Notes under the pieces: generated by a model
What the model was told of the DNA's origin: nothing
Databases searched by the model: none
The model's input: only the letters and a program-made list of their open reading frames with translations
Program-made: the position numbers and the translations under genes
Source of the DNA: a virus
Length of the DNA stretch: 64,000 nt
Direction: 5' to 3' (one strand)
Virus record (IMG/VR): IMGVR_UViG_3300009509_000001
Span: 1-64,000 of that record
Part shown: positions 25,383 to 33,433 of the stretch, piece by piece
Layout: every line of letters begins with the position of its first letter
Numbering within the stretch: position 1 is the first letter of the stretch

Positions 25383-28028
25383 TTAGAAGATACGGAATTT
25401 CAAGTTGAGAATGTTCAACGGCTCCGGCAAGTCGAGATCGACCTCGACCCAGACATTGTCGATGTTGACAGGGTCGATGTAGAGACGTTGTATCGTCATG
25501 TCCTGGATCTGCGGGCCGAGCTGCGGCGGGTAGGTCCTGGACGCGATGACGTTCTTCACGGAGAGTAGCCGTGACCGGATCAGTTCGAGCATCTCCTGGG
25601 ACACGTTACCGCGACCGTAGAGATCCTGGACGTTGTCGCGGAAGTCACGAATGACCTGGTCGGCGTTGGTCGTGACGCTGTTTTCGCGATGGCGAACGTC
25701 ACTCATGTCTGTCGTCAACTGGTGACGCGACAGGACCTGGCCGGATTCGTCCGCGTAGACGATCCAGATACCGCCACCGGCCATCGTGTTGAGCTGGTCG
25801 CCCGTAAGGGTCAACGTGTCTTCAACACTGATGTTCGAGAGCGGGTAGTTGCTCAGCGGCTGATGCGGTGCAACCGCACTGCGGAGGCCGGCGATCATGG
25901 CAGCGAGAATGGAGTTGCTGACTCCCTCGATGCCGCCGAATGTGAGTTTGTCGGACCAGACGACGCAGACACGCCGGTCGGTGTAGTACTGGCCGATTGC
26001 GGCAACCGCTTCGGCGTATTCGTCGCCGGTGCTGGTGCGCCAGACTTCGAACTTCACTTCGGTTCCGATGTTGACGAGCGGGGCTTCCACGACGGTGGCC
26101 TCGGTGTCCGAGATCACTTCGTCAATGACGTAAGAGTCGTAGATGATGCCGCCCTTGTTGTCGGGACGGTAGTTGATGTGCACGGTGTCGCCTGCGCGAA
26201 CGCCTGCGGCCTGCAGCGTGCCGTTGGTGGTCACGAGATCGGTGCCGATCAATGTGGCCAGCAGCGGGGCCTCCAACGCGTCTTCAGTATAGAACGCATT
26301 GTAGACTGGAACGTCGGCGCCGCGTACCATGATGCGGTACAACGACCGATCCTTGGCGCTCGCCTTGTCCACGCTCGCCTTGATGACGTCGGTGATCGCG
26401 GTATCGGTGCTGTACGGAACCAGACTGTAGGGCTCCAGGCGGTAATCCTGAGCACCTGCGGCCGCCGTGTAACCGGCCAGGTCGTCGGACGCCAGCTGGA
26501 TATAGTACACGCGGGTACCGTTCGCGGGCGTGAGCGCCGCCTTGACCATGAGGGACAAGGGGTTGGCTTCCACTGCCGGGCCGAGAGTGTCTTCGACGTC
26601 CAGGACGTCGTCGAGGCTCAACAGCTTGTTGGCGTTGGCGACCAGGAGCTCGCGATAATCCACATAGGCGTCGCCGCCGAGGATGTTGTGAGCCGTGGCC
26701 ACGCCGAGATACAGGCCGGTGTAGGTCGCCGCTGCGGCCAGATCGATCTGGCTTGCGTTGGCGTTCCAGTATTCGACGCCGAGATCGATGGTATCGACCA
26801 GGCTCAACGTGATGTCGAGGACGTCGGTGGTGACTGCGCCGACCAGTTTGTCGCGCATGATGACGGTGCGGATCGCGCCTGCGCCTGCGGCCGTAACGAC
26901 CACCAGGTACTTGTCGCCCGTGACCAGCGTTTCAGCGGCCTCGAACTGCAGAGTTGCGCCCTGCGTTCCGATGGCGTTGAACAAGCCCGATGCAACGATG
27001 GCAGTGACGCTTGCGTCGTAACCGTGGATGGACAGGGCCGAGATCTTGACGACGTCGGTGCCGACGATACCACCCTGCTCGACGGTCACGATGTAGGTCG
27101 TGTCCTTGAGGCCCAGGTAGTTGCCGCCGCCCTCGAGGGTCGGAACGACGTTGTCGGTACTGACGGTCACGGTGACCGTGTCGTTGACGTTGACTGTTTC
27201 GGTCCCGTCGCCGGCTCCGCCGTCACCAAAGGTGATGGTCGCACCCTGATTGCCGATTTCGACAGGGGTGTTGTAGGCCGCGATGGTGATTTCGCCGTTG
27301 TCGTCGCCGTTGGTCGCCTGAACCGTGAAAACAGTTCCGGGGATCTTGTTGCCGGCGCCGGCGGTTTTGACCGTAAGGATGTAAGTTTCTTCGGGATGGC
27401 CATAAGCCAGTCCGGTGAATCCGGTTTCGTCGAGCGCGATGACCAGCGTGCCGGGGACTGACAGGCTGTTGTTGTCGACGTTGTTGGCTGCGACCGATGC
27501 CGCGGCGTTGGCTGCGTCCGGGGTGGCGTTCGCCACAGTCGCCGGATCGACGTCGGCCACGAGGCCGCTGACCACGCTGTCGACGGTGGTAGACCCGAAG
27601 GTCACGCGAATGCGGTCGCCGAGTGCCACGTCACGGGTCCCGAAGCTTGCGCTGCGGGCATAGCCGTTGGCAGTCTTGAGGATGTGGTTCGGGAGACGGA
27701 TCCGGTTGCCGTCGTTTTCCAGCACGCCGTGAGTCGGATCAACGGACCCGTCGACGGCAGTGTTGAAGTATTGCAGCACCGCATCCTTGATCTTCACGAC
27801 GGACGAGCCGACGTCGATCGTGCTTCCGACGACCCTGCCGGGCCATCCGATGAAGGTGTTGCCGAGATCAGCGTCATAGGCGCCGAGCAAAGCCTGTTCC
27901 CCCTCCACGCCGAAACGATGAAGCCCGTAACGGGGAGCGAGAATGCAGGCGTACAGTGGCAGTGCATTGGAATCCGGTGTGGATACCAATTCCTGCTCAA
28001 TGAACAGAGACGGAGGGGTGTAGGTCAT
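25383..28028 (-). CDS. Contractile tail sheath protein with inserted beta domains
   Basis: The 881-residue protein begins MTYTPPSLFIEQELVSTPDS and ends with the conserved sheath C-terminal region: SRHQLTTDMSDVRHRENSVT, then VIRDFRDNVQDLYGRGNVS. The last strand-rich segment (WVEVDLDLPEPLNILNLKF) forms the handshake domain. Two tandem beta domains of about 90 residues, each with a Y-I-hydrophobic-T-V strand, an IG.QGAT turn and a GD or ND..V.V strand, are inserted at about residues 205-390 and enlarge it beyond common sheaths. Sheath subunits contract to drive the tube through the host envelope. RBS ACAGGAGAG. Confidence 0.85.
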   Translation of the reverse strand: MTYTPPSLFIEQELVSTPDSNALPLYACILAPRYGLHRFGVEGEQALLGAYDADLGNTFIGWPGRVVGSTIDVGSSVVKIKDAVLQYFNTAVDGSVDPTHGVLENDGNRIRLPNHILKTANGYARSASFGTRDVALGDRIRVTFGSTTVDSVVSGLVADVDPATVANATPDAANAAASVAANNVDNNSLSVPGTLVIALDETGFTGLAYGHPEETYILTVKTAGAGNKIPGTVFTVQATNGDDNGEITIAAYNTPVEIGNQGATITFGDGGAGDGTETVNVNDTVTVTVSTDNVVPTLEGGGNYLGLKDTTYIVTVEQGGIVGTDVVKISALSIHGYDASVTAIVASGLFNAIGTQGATLQFEAAETLVTGDKYLVVVTAAGAGAIRTVIMRDKLVGAVTTDVLDITLSLVDTIDLGVEYWNANASQIDLAAAATYTGLYLGVATAHNILGGDAYVDYRELLVANANKLLSLDDVLDVEDTLGPAVEANPLSLMVKAALTPANGTRVYYIQLASDDLAGYTAAAGAQDYRLEPYSLVPYSTDTAITDVIKASVDKASAKDRSLYRIMVRGADVPVYNAFYTEDALEAPLLATLIGTDLVTTNGTLQAAGVRAGDTVHINYRPDNKGGIIYDSYVIDEVISDTEATVVEAPLVNIGTEVKFEVWRTSTGDEYAEAVAAIGQYYTDRRVCVVWSDKLTFGGIEGVSNSILAAMIAGLRSAVAPHQPLSNYPLSNISVEDTLTLTGDQLNTMAGGGIWIVYADESGQVLSRHQLTTDMSDVRHRENSVTTNADQVIRDFRDNVQDLYGRGNVSQEMLELIRSRLLSVKNVIASRTYPPQLGPQIQDMTIQRLYIDPVNIDNVWVEVDLDLPEPLNILNLKFRIF

Positions 28029-28054
28029 GCCAGGTCTCTCCTGTTATGTTGTCG

Positions 28055-28750
28055 TTATTGGTGGTTCGAAGTTAAACCTATACTCTTTAATATAGGTGCT
28101 ATTGGTTTCAAAGTCCAACTGTGTCCGGTAGTCCATGCAATCTGCACGCCGCACATGAAATTCTCGTGATCTTCATTCTCCATCGGCTTCACCTCGGTGA
28201 TGGCCGTGACTCTCAGGTTCGCGATGCTGAGATCCTTGGAAATCGCAGGGCCGTATTCCATGATCATGTAGAACACTTCTTCGCTGAGCCGATCAAGCGC
28301 CATGCGGCTCTTGGCCGCCGCGCAGATGATCTGATGGCGGCACTGCAGAAGCTGCAGATAGTCGGTTCCCTCGAGATTTCCGGAGCGCGCCGACAAGTGC
28401 GTGAGCGCCCGGTCGCGGATGGCGATTCGCTGCACCTGGACAGGGCCGCGGCTGACATAGAGCGCCGGCCGCTGCTGCAGATGTGTCGGATCGTAGTCCC
28501 ACGATGGCTCGATGTGGATTTTCGACTGCTCGGTTTCGTCGTCGGTGTCGGGCTTCCACAGAAGGTCGCGCAGCTTCAGGTCGTTGATGTTGTCGGCGAC
28601 GTAGAAATGGGCCTGCAGAAGCTTGAGCAGATACCCCGTCATCTGGCTTGGCCGAACGTGCCGTTTGCACAGAGCCGAAATATCCTTCTCGGCGAGCTGC
28701 ACGGCATCCACGGTGCCCCATGACGGTTCTGGTAAAGGTGTTGTCGGCAT
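28055..28750 (-). CDS. Tail completion/neck-type protein
   Basis: The 231-residue protein precedes the sheath gene, where tail terminator or neck proteins are usually found. It is mixed alpha/beta (VQLAEKDISALCKRHVRP, GYLLKLLQAHFYVADNI), with a C-terminal beta strand (VTAITEVKPMENEDHENFM). No definite family signature is visible. It overlaps the zinc-ribbon connector gene by one base, so the pair is co-translated. Role inferred from gene order. Confidence 0.45.
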   Translation of the reverse strand: MPTTPLPEPSWGTVDAVQLAEKDISALCKRHVRPSQMTGYLLKLLQAHFYVADNINDLKLRDLLWKPDTDDETEQSKIHIEPSWDYDPTHLQQRPALYVSRGPVQVQRIAIRDRALTHLSARSGNLEGTDYLQLLQCRHQIICAAAKSRMALDRLSEEVFYMIMEYGPAISKDLSIANLRVTAITEVKPMENEDHENFMCGVQIAWTTGHSWTLKPIAPILKSIGLTSNHQ

Positions 28751-29607
28751 CAGAAATCCTCCTCGCAGAGATCGTCATACCAGGTATGCTCGGTGCCGGT
28801 CGGAAGAACTTCCGGAATCTCGGTGGCCTTGTCGTGGCCTTCCGGCTCCTTGTAGATCACGTCGGTCATCGGCATGCGGTGCAGCGTGAGCTGGTAGATG
28901 ATGGGCACGCCCTTGATCTCGGTTACGGGCGTAACGCCGCGGACCACCCAGCGGGTGCCGTTCTTGTCGTCGAGCCACAAATCGTTTTCCTTGATGAGCG
29001 TCGGATAGGCCACGCACCGCACCTGCCGTCGCGTGTCGTCGACCAGGGCCATTTCGGTCTTCTGCCTGGTGGCCTGTTTCTGAATCGGATTCACCGTGAG
29101 AACGATCGGCGCATAATAGCCGCCGGTTATTCCGGTTCCGAAACACTCGGGGCACTGGGCGTCCACGGCCTCGTCCGTATCGTGATCGGCGCAGGTGGTG
29201 CATACCGGCCCCCACTCGCGGCGCTTCAGGATGACTCCGGTTAGGCCGAGCCGCTGGTAGCTCAGCAGTTCCTTTCGGGTCAGCTCCTTGGCCAGTATGT
29301 AGTCCTGACGCGACCAGCCGCCGATGGCCCTGACGGGAATCGAGTACTGCCAATCATCGACGCCGCGGTCGTACCGTATGCGGTAAAAGGTGTTCATGTC
29401 CTTGTTCCAGTTCCAGCGAACCGGGTCGACGTAGGTGCATTGGTCAGTCAACGGACCGGCCACGTTTTCCCATTCGCCCCCTGACCGGGCTTTGTCGACG
29501 TAGAAGTCTATGGACAGATCGCTCGTGAAATTGCGGCGCATCTCCCAATGGATGATCTTCTGCATCCTGAGATCGGTCGTCACGTATGTCCATTCGAAGT
29601 CGCTCAT
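28750..29607 (-). CDS. Neck/head-tail connector protein with zinc-ribbon-like Cys motif
   Basis: The 285-residue protein has two CxxC pairs (CTTCADHD and QCPECFGTG) about 15 residues apart near residues 145-165, a probable zinc-binding ribbon. They are flanked by beta-rich regions. The N-terminal half has aromatic and charged strands (MSDFEWTYVTTDLRMQ). Large myophages often encode similar Cys-containing neck proteins, but I cannot name the family. It overlaps the gene before it by four bases. Structural connector role is inferred. Confidence 0.45.
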   Translation of the reverse strand: MSDFEWTYVTTDLRMQKIIHWEMRRNFTSDLSIDFYVDKARSGGEWENVAGPLTDQCTYVDPVRWNWNKDMNTFYRIRYDRGVDDWQYSIPVRAIGGWSRQDYILAKELTRKELLSYQRLGLTGVILKRREWGPVCTTCADHDTDEAVDAQCPECFGTGITGGYYAPIVLTVNPIQKQATRQKTEMALVDDTRRQVRCVAYPTLIKENDLWLDDKNGTRWVVRGVTPVTEIKGVPIIYQLTLHRMPMTDVIYKEPEGHDKATEIPEVLPTGTEHTWYDDLCEEDF

Positions 29608-30488
29608 CTGACGCGGTATCCGTTATAAGCCGGGCTGCCGACATAGCCGTAGCACGCCAGCGAATTGATACGCACTTTTTCCTGCTTCATCCAGGTACGC
29701 CATTCGTCGACGAGATCCTGGCCCAGCTTTCCGTAGGCGTCCCACTTGCGCTTGTCGTTTATGGTAAGGCCGCCCGCACTGTACTGCAGGTCGTCGCGCA
29801 GGTATTTGCGGGCGGCTGTGCGCATCAGGTACCCCAGCGTGGCTTTCCGCCAATGTTCCCGATAGGGGAATGTGGCACCCGTGTATGTCGTGACCGGCGG
29901 CAGCGACTCGTTCCATTCCTCAATGGGCCGCATGATCGCGAACGCGATCTCGGTGTCGCTCCACTCGTAGTCGAGTAAAAGGTTGTTGGCTTCCGGTTCG
30001 GCATCCCGGGCCATGAGCCGGACTTCGGCGATGCTGATCGGCGTGTTGTGCGGGATGTCCTGCGTCAGGCCCTTGCGGACCTCGAGCCACATCCGGTATT
30101 CACCGATGATGTTCGGCGTCGCGTCGTAGAGAATGATCGCCGCATACCACATGCCTGCATAAGGGATGTCCACCGGGTCGAAGTCGATGACGACCGTGCC
30201 GTCCGTCGGGGTGACCGGCGGAGCGAGTGTCTTCTCGATGTAGAGCTGTTGATGGAACAGCATCTCCTTGGCCACGAATTTGATGGAGTCGACGTTCGTG
30301 AGGTCCACTGGCGTATCGTCGGAGATGGACGTCTGGAGCTGCACGGTTATGGTCTTGTCCTGGTCCGTCACGAGCGCGAGTACGGGCATTCCGCCCCCAG
30401 AGTTCCCTCCGCCGCCACCAGGAGTGTCGCCACCGCCGCCACCGCCGCCACCGCCGTTTCCAGCTATGCACAGTTCAGGAATGGGCAT
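29604..30488 (-). CDS. Connector protein with Gly-rich N-terminus and BppU-like beta domain
   Basis: The 294-residue protein starts MPIPELCIAG, followed by about 25 residues of almost pure Gly. A beta-sandwich region (TVQLQTSISDDTPVDLTNVD, FVAKEMLFHQ) resembles the N-terminal domain of baseplate upper proteins. A helical C-terminal half (AEVRLMARDAEPEANN, WRKATLGYLMRTAARKYL) resembles head-tail adaptor proteins. Combining these two parts is unusual. RBS AAGGAG lies just downstream of a strong hairpin. Confidence 0.45.
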   Translation of the reverse strand: MPIPELCIAGNGGGGGGGGGDTPGGGGGNSGGGMPVLALVTDQDKTITVQLQTSISDDTPVDLTNVDSIKFVAKEMLFHQQLYIEKTLAPPVTPTDGTVVIDFDPVDIPYAGMWYAAIILYDATPNIIGEYRMWLEVRKGLTQDIPHNTPISIAEVRLMARDAEPEANNLLLDYEWSDTEIAFAIMRPIEEWNESLPPVTTYTGATFPYREHWRKATLGYLMRTAARKYLRDDLQYSAGGLTINDKRKWDAYGKLGQDLVDEWRTWMKQEKVRINSLACYGYVGSPAYNGYRVR

Positions 30489-30508
30489 TGTATGTCTCCT
30501 TGAGTAAA

Positions 30509-30532
30509 GGCTGCGGGGTTTCCCCCGCAGCC
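30509..30532 (-). terminator. Strong hairpin, probable intrinsic terminator after the patatin gene
   Basis: A perfect 10-bp stem (GGCTGCGGGG with CCCCGCAGCC) closes on a GAAA tetraloop as read on the minus strand, followed by TTTACT. The U-tract is short, so termination may be partial. It lies between the patatin stop and the ribosome site of the connector gene and may separate the lipase cassette from the tail operon or protect an RNA end. Confidence 0.65.
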
Positions 30533-30568
30533 GGCAAGAGGGTGCGTACGAGGAACCCTTCTACCAAT

Positions 30569-31447
30569 TTATTTGAATCTGGCGAACGCCTCATCGAACG
30601 CCTTCGAAAACTTCTCGCTCATCGACTCCACGATCGGAACGAGTTCAGGCTGGTCCATCTTCCACGATGGTTCGAGGGTCACCGGATCGAAAATCTCCAG
30701 ACGGTCGAATCCCATCTGCTTGCCGACGAAGCACGAGCGCATTTCATTGGCCTTGACGGCCAGGTCGATGATCGGCATGATCCATTTGAACTTGGACCAC
30801 TTGCGGACTTTGCGCATATCGTGCGGAATCGTCGGGTACTGGCCCGTGCCGATCACGAAGATCTGCATGTCCCTGTACCTTATGTTGAGCTTGTGCTTGA
30901 CCGCCGCAGCCGTCTCCATGAGCGGAATGTTGGCTACGAGGCCGCCGTCGATGAAGCTCTGGAACGGTGGGAAATAGGTAGGTGCCGCGGCCGTGGCCAT
31001 GCCGATCTCCCAGCAGGGCTTGTCGGCGTCGCCGTCCGGGATCAACGTATCGAAAACCTTCGGCTTGTTGAGCTCGAAATCCATGGCCGGAACCACGATC
31101 GGCCTGTCGAGCTGCCCTGCGGTCGTATTCTCGAACACGGTCTGGAGCGCCTGCTGCAGGCCCTTGCCCTTGTACGACGGTTTGAACGGGTTGATCCGCT
31201 CGAGCCACGTGCGCTTCGGGAACGCCTGGGGCGCCATGATCTTGAAATCGTGCAGCACGTTTTCGCACGTGCGGCCTGATGCGTACATCATGGCCAGGAT
31301 TCCACCGATCGACGTGCCGGCGAAGCAGTCGAACTTGTCGGCGATCGACTTGTCCTTGAAATGTTTCGCCAGAAACGCTGCAGGGACGGCGCCGAAAACG
31401 CCGCCCCCCGCTATGACGAGGATTCTGTAAGGCTGACGCCTGACCAT
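30569..31447 (-). CDS. Patatin-like phospholipase
   Basis: The start at 31447 is set by AGGAGG four bases upstream; the 292-residue product begins MVRRQPYRILVIAGGGVFGA. It shows all patatin landmarks: the Gly-rich oxyanion loop GGGVFG (about 14-19), the nucleophile elbow GTSIGG with Ser46, and the second dyad residue in IDGG (Asp about 167). Family enzymes hydrolyse acyl chains from membrane phospholipids by a Ser-Asp dyad. It lies between virion structural genes and downstream of two small proteins, so it is probably made late. Possible roles are membrane damage at lysis, entry through a host membrane, or lipid remodelling. No signal peptide is seen. Confidence 0.85.
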   Translation of the reverse strand: MVRRQPYRILVIAGGGVFGAVPAAFLAKHFKDKSIADKFDCFAGTSIGGILAMMYASGRTCENVLHDFKIMAPQAFPKRTWLERINPFKPSYKGKGLQQALQTVFENTTAGQLDRPIVVPAMDFELNKPKVFDTLIPDGDADKPCWEIGMATAAAPTYFPPFQSFIDGGLVANIPLMETAAAVKHKLNIRYRDMQIFVIGTGQYPTIPHDMRKVRKWSKFKWIMPIIDLAVKANEMRSCFVGKQMGFDRLEIFDPVTLEPSWKMDQPELVPIVESMSEKFSKAFDEAFARFK

Positions 31448-31455
31448 AATGCCTC

Positions 31456-31854
31456 CTATGCCAAAGAGCACCCTAATTGCGTAGCCATGTCGGCATCCGC
31501 AGCTGGGACCACCTTCAGTTTCTTGAACAGTTTGACGAGCGGCCCGTCCTTCGGAACATCGACTGGTCCGACGGATGCAAGCTTCTCCTCCCCATCGTCA
31601 TTCATGGCGATAAGGTAGGGAACATGCTTGAATTCGGTAGCCGAACGTAGCTCGCGTCGCGGGATGCTCATTGACAGCATGCTGTCGCAGATCACCAGAG
31701 ACGCCGGTTCGGCCGACTCGTACATTTCACAGATTGCTTCTTGAACGGTTTCGACCTTGACAATCAGGCATTCGCGGCTTTTAACCTCGCGGAGCGTTTC
31801 CGCCAGCTTGTCGGTCGTCATCAGTCCCCCTGTCACCCATATGATCTTCGTCAT
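31456..31854 (-). CDS. Small alpha/beta protein, possibly a degenerate receiver-like domain
   Basis: The 132-residue protein alternates strands and helices (MTKIIWVTGGLMTTDKLAET, LIVKVETVQEAICEMY, SLVICDSMLSMSIPRREL, HVPYLIAMNDD, VDVPKDGPLVKLFKKL). This order, with an Asp after the third strand and a Lys near the end, resembles a response-regulator receiver fold. The acidic pocket is incomplete, and similarity is by eye only. It overlaps the previous gene by four bases and ends nine bases before the patatin ATG, suggesting joint expression. Confidence 0.35.
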   Translation of the reverse strand: MTKIIWVTGGLMTTDKLAETLREVKSRECLIVKVETVQEAICEMYESAEPASLVICDSMLSMSIPRRELRSATEFKHVPYLIAMNDDGEEKLASVGPVDVPKDGPLVKLFKKLKVVPAADADMATQLGCSLA

Positions 31855-32393
31855 TGCAGTTTCTCTTTGACCTCCAATTTGAGTCCATCTACTTTGTTCG
31901 TAAGGTACTTGGAGACGCCTTCAGTGTTGTCGAAGGTCTTGACTTGATCGGTAACGTCTTCGCAGAGCTTGTCGAAGGATTTCTTGTTGACCATGTCGCC
32001 AATCGAAACGCCATTGTATTTGAAAACCCCGAGCTTGTCCTTTATCAGCAGGTACTCTGCCTTGATGACGAGCTCGAGGTTCCATTTGCCAGGGGTCATG
32101 ACCGGCTTGCCTTCACGGATGTAGCTGCACAACCAGCAGTTTAGAACATGGCCCATGTTGGTGTACACGGATTCCAGTATCTTGTCCGCCTGCTCGTGGC
32201 TGACGTTCGAGTTGTACCCCTGCGTCAGCGTCTCGAGATGCGTACGTATCACCGTAAGGGTGTCGGCGTTGGCCTTTTTGTCTCTGCTGCGGTACCAGAG
32301 CAGCGCGATCGTCAGTATCATGCTACCGAACGAAAACACGGCTACCACCGCTTCGGATACGGCCTTCAGCATCTCTTTGTCCAGCTTGTCCAT
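31851..32393 (-). CDS. Single-TM membrane protein
   Basis: The 180-residue protein has one N-terminal membrane span (VVAVFSFGSMILTIALLWY, about residues 17-36), then positively charged residues (RSRDKK) and a soluble helical domain. The domain ends with a coiled, Lys-rich tail (YLTNKVDGLKLEVKEKL). Size and topology would fit an inner-membrane spanin or holin partner, but no signature is seen. It shares an overlap with the receiver-like gene and lies upstream of the phospholipase gene. Confidence 0.45.
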   Translation of the reverse strand: MDKLDKEMLKAVSEAVVAVFSFGSMILTIALLWYRSRDKKANADTLTVIRTHLETLTQGYNSNVSHEQADKILESVYTNMGHVLNCWLCSYIREGKPVMTPGKWNLELVIKAEYLLIKDKLGVFKYNGVSIGDMVNKKSFDKLCEDVTDQVKTFDNTEGVSKYLTNKVDGLKLEVKEKLQ

Positions 32394-32401
32394 TTTACCG
32401 G

Positions 32402-32776
32402 TTATTCTCCGTCAAGCAGTTCACAGATTTTGCCAGAAACTCCCGCCTGGGTGTACACGACGCACACGGCGTTCTGGATAAGGGTAGCTTCCTTGGCGGA
32501 CAGCTCGACCGTGCCGTCGGCATCGATGGCATCGATGACCCGGTTGGCAAGCTTATAGCGTTCGCGCACATTCTCCGGCTTCGGGTGTTGCCCGTCGCCC
32601 ACGGCGGCGGCAGGATGCAGCAGGGACGCCGCGATGACGCTGCCGACGGTCATGTCGCGCATCTCCGGAGGTTCCCCGGTTTCTCTGATTTTCTGCAGAT
32701 CCTGACCGGGAACCGCTTCCTGCATGCTCTGACCGCTGATGCGGTTCATGATGACTTCATTGACGTCAATCTTCAT
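32402..32776 (-). CDS. Small phage protein of unknown function
   Basis: The 124-residue protein begins MKIDVNEVIMNRISGQSM. It has a helical C-terminal half (RYKLANRVIDAIDADGTVEL, AKEATLIQNAVCVVYT) ending ISGKICELLDGE-like in composition (AGVSGKICELLDGE). It resembles short phage proteins with a two-helix bundle, but I cannot name a family. It is the first gene after an unusual AT-rich leader and has GAGGAG upstream of the ATG. Confidence 0.45.
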   Translation of the reverse strand: MKIDVNEVIMNRISGQSMQEAVPGQDLQKIRETGEPPEMRDMTVGSVIAASLLHPAAAVGDGQHPKPENVRERYKLANRVIDAIDADGTVELSAKEATLIQNAVCVVYTQAGVSGKICELLDGE

Positions 32777-32855
32777 GTCGTCTCCTCGTCGCTTTGTGTT
32801 AATGGGGGCAACCCGAGCGGCTGCCTTTCATAATAAAATAGCATATATAGCGTAA
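32777..32855 (-). promoter_or_regulatory. AT-rich intergenic leader, candidate promoter and hairpin
   Basis: In this 79-bp gap the minus strand first shows GCTATATATGCTATTTTAT, strikingly AT-rich against its surroundings. An imperfect stem follows (GGCAGCCG with CGGGTTGCC), then TTAACACAAAG and the GAGGAG ribosome site of the next gene. This is the best candidate for an internal promoter ahead of the lipase cassette. No consensus for the phage polymerase is known, so the call is tentative. Confidence 0.35.
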
Positions 32856-33431
32856 TCAGTCAATATCCAGAACGCGGCCCGTATGCAGCGCAAACCTGCG
32901 CCTTCCGGCCGATTCCTTGAGGATCTGACGAAGAGCGGATTCGAATCCGCGCAAACTGGACATGGCCGTGACCATAAGCCTGTACGGCTTTTTCCCGGTT
33001 ATCGGCTCGGCGTCGGAATCCATCGCAGCGCTGTCCCGGTATCCGTCGAACAACGAGTACGCCTCATCGGTCGTGAAGTTCATGACAAGCGTCTTCTGTT
33101 TCCAGGCACCGGCCACCACGCCTTTTGCGGTAGTGACCTGCTTCTTTCGATACGAGTCGGACTTGTCCGCGGCCACGGCGCCGCTCAGCGGGCTGCCGTC
33201 GTACGTAAACATTTCGTATACGATGCGATCAATAAGATCCGAGAACAGGTTGACGTCGCGAAGTTCGATCTCGATCTGAACGGTATCCACATACACGGGG
33301 CTCTCCGGGGTGCACTTGCCGGACAACGTGAGAAGGCCCTTGAGCGGCCCGTCCATGGTGAACGTGGACGGTACCCAGATGGCGGTCGTGGCCCCGGTCG
33401 GAAGCTCTACCCGTCGCTGTATGCAAAGCAT
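32856..33431 (-). CDS. Small structural-block protein, paralogue of the next gene upstream
   Basis: The 191-residue protein is beta-rich with a basic C-terminus (ILKESAGRRRFALHTGRVL). The motif PITGKKPYRLMV recurs as PPVTGKKPIRVSI in the 201-residue gene just before it in transcription order, and both show a similar strand order after the motif. It starts three bases after the stop of that gene. Likely a tail-fibre accessory or chaperone; function unknown. Confidence 0.4.
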   Translation of the reverse strand: MLCIQRRVELPTGATTAIWVPSTFTMDGPLKGLLTLSGKCTPESPVYVDTVQIEIELRDVNLFSDLIDRIVYEMFTYDGSPLSGAVAADKSDSYRKKQVTTAKGVVAGAWKQKTLVMNFTTDEAYSLFDGYRDSAAMDSDAEPITGKKPYRLMVTAMSSLRGFESALRQILKESAGRRRFALHTGRVLDID

Positions 33432-33433
33432 GG

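Noticed and set aside
25689-27461. A 590-codon open frame on the plus strand
   Set aside because: It is antisense to the sheath gene, which ends with conserved sheath motifs.
30569-32393. A complete lysis cassette with endolysin
   Set aside because: No peptidoglycan hydrolase motif is visible in the window; only a one-TM protein and a phospholipase are present, so I report a possibility rather than a lysis cassette.
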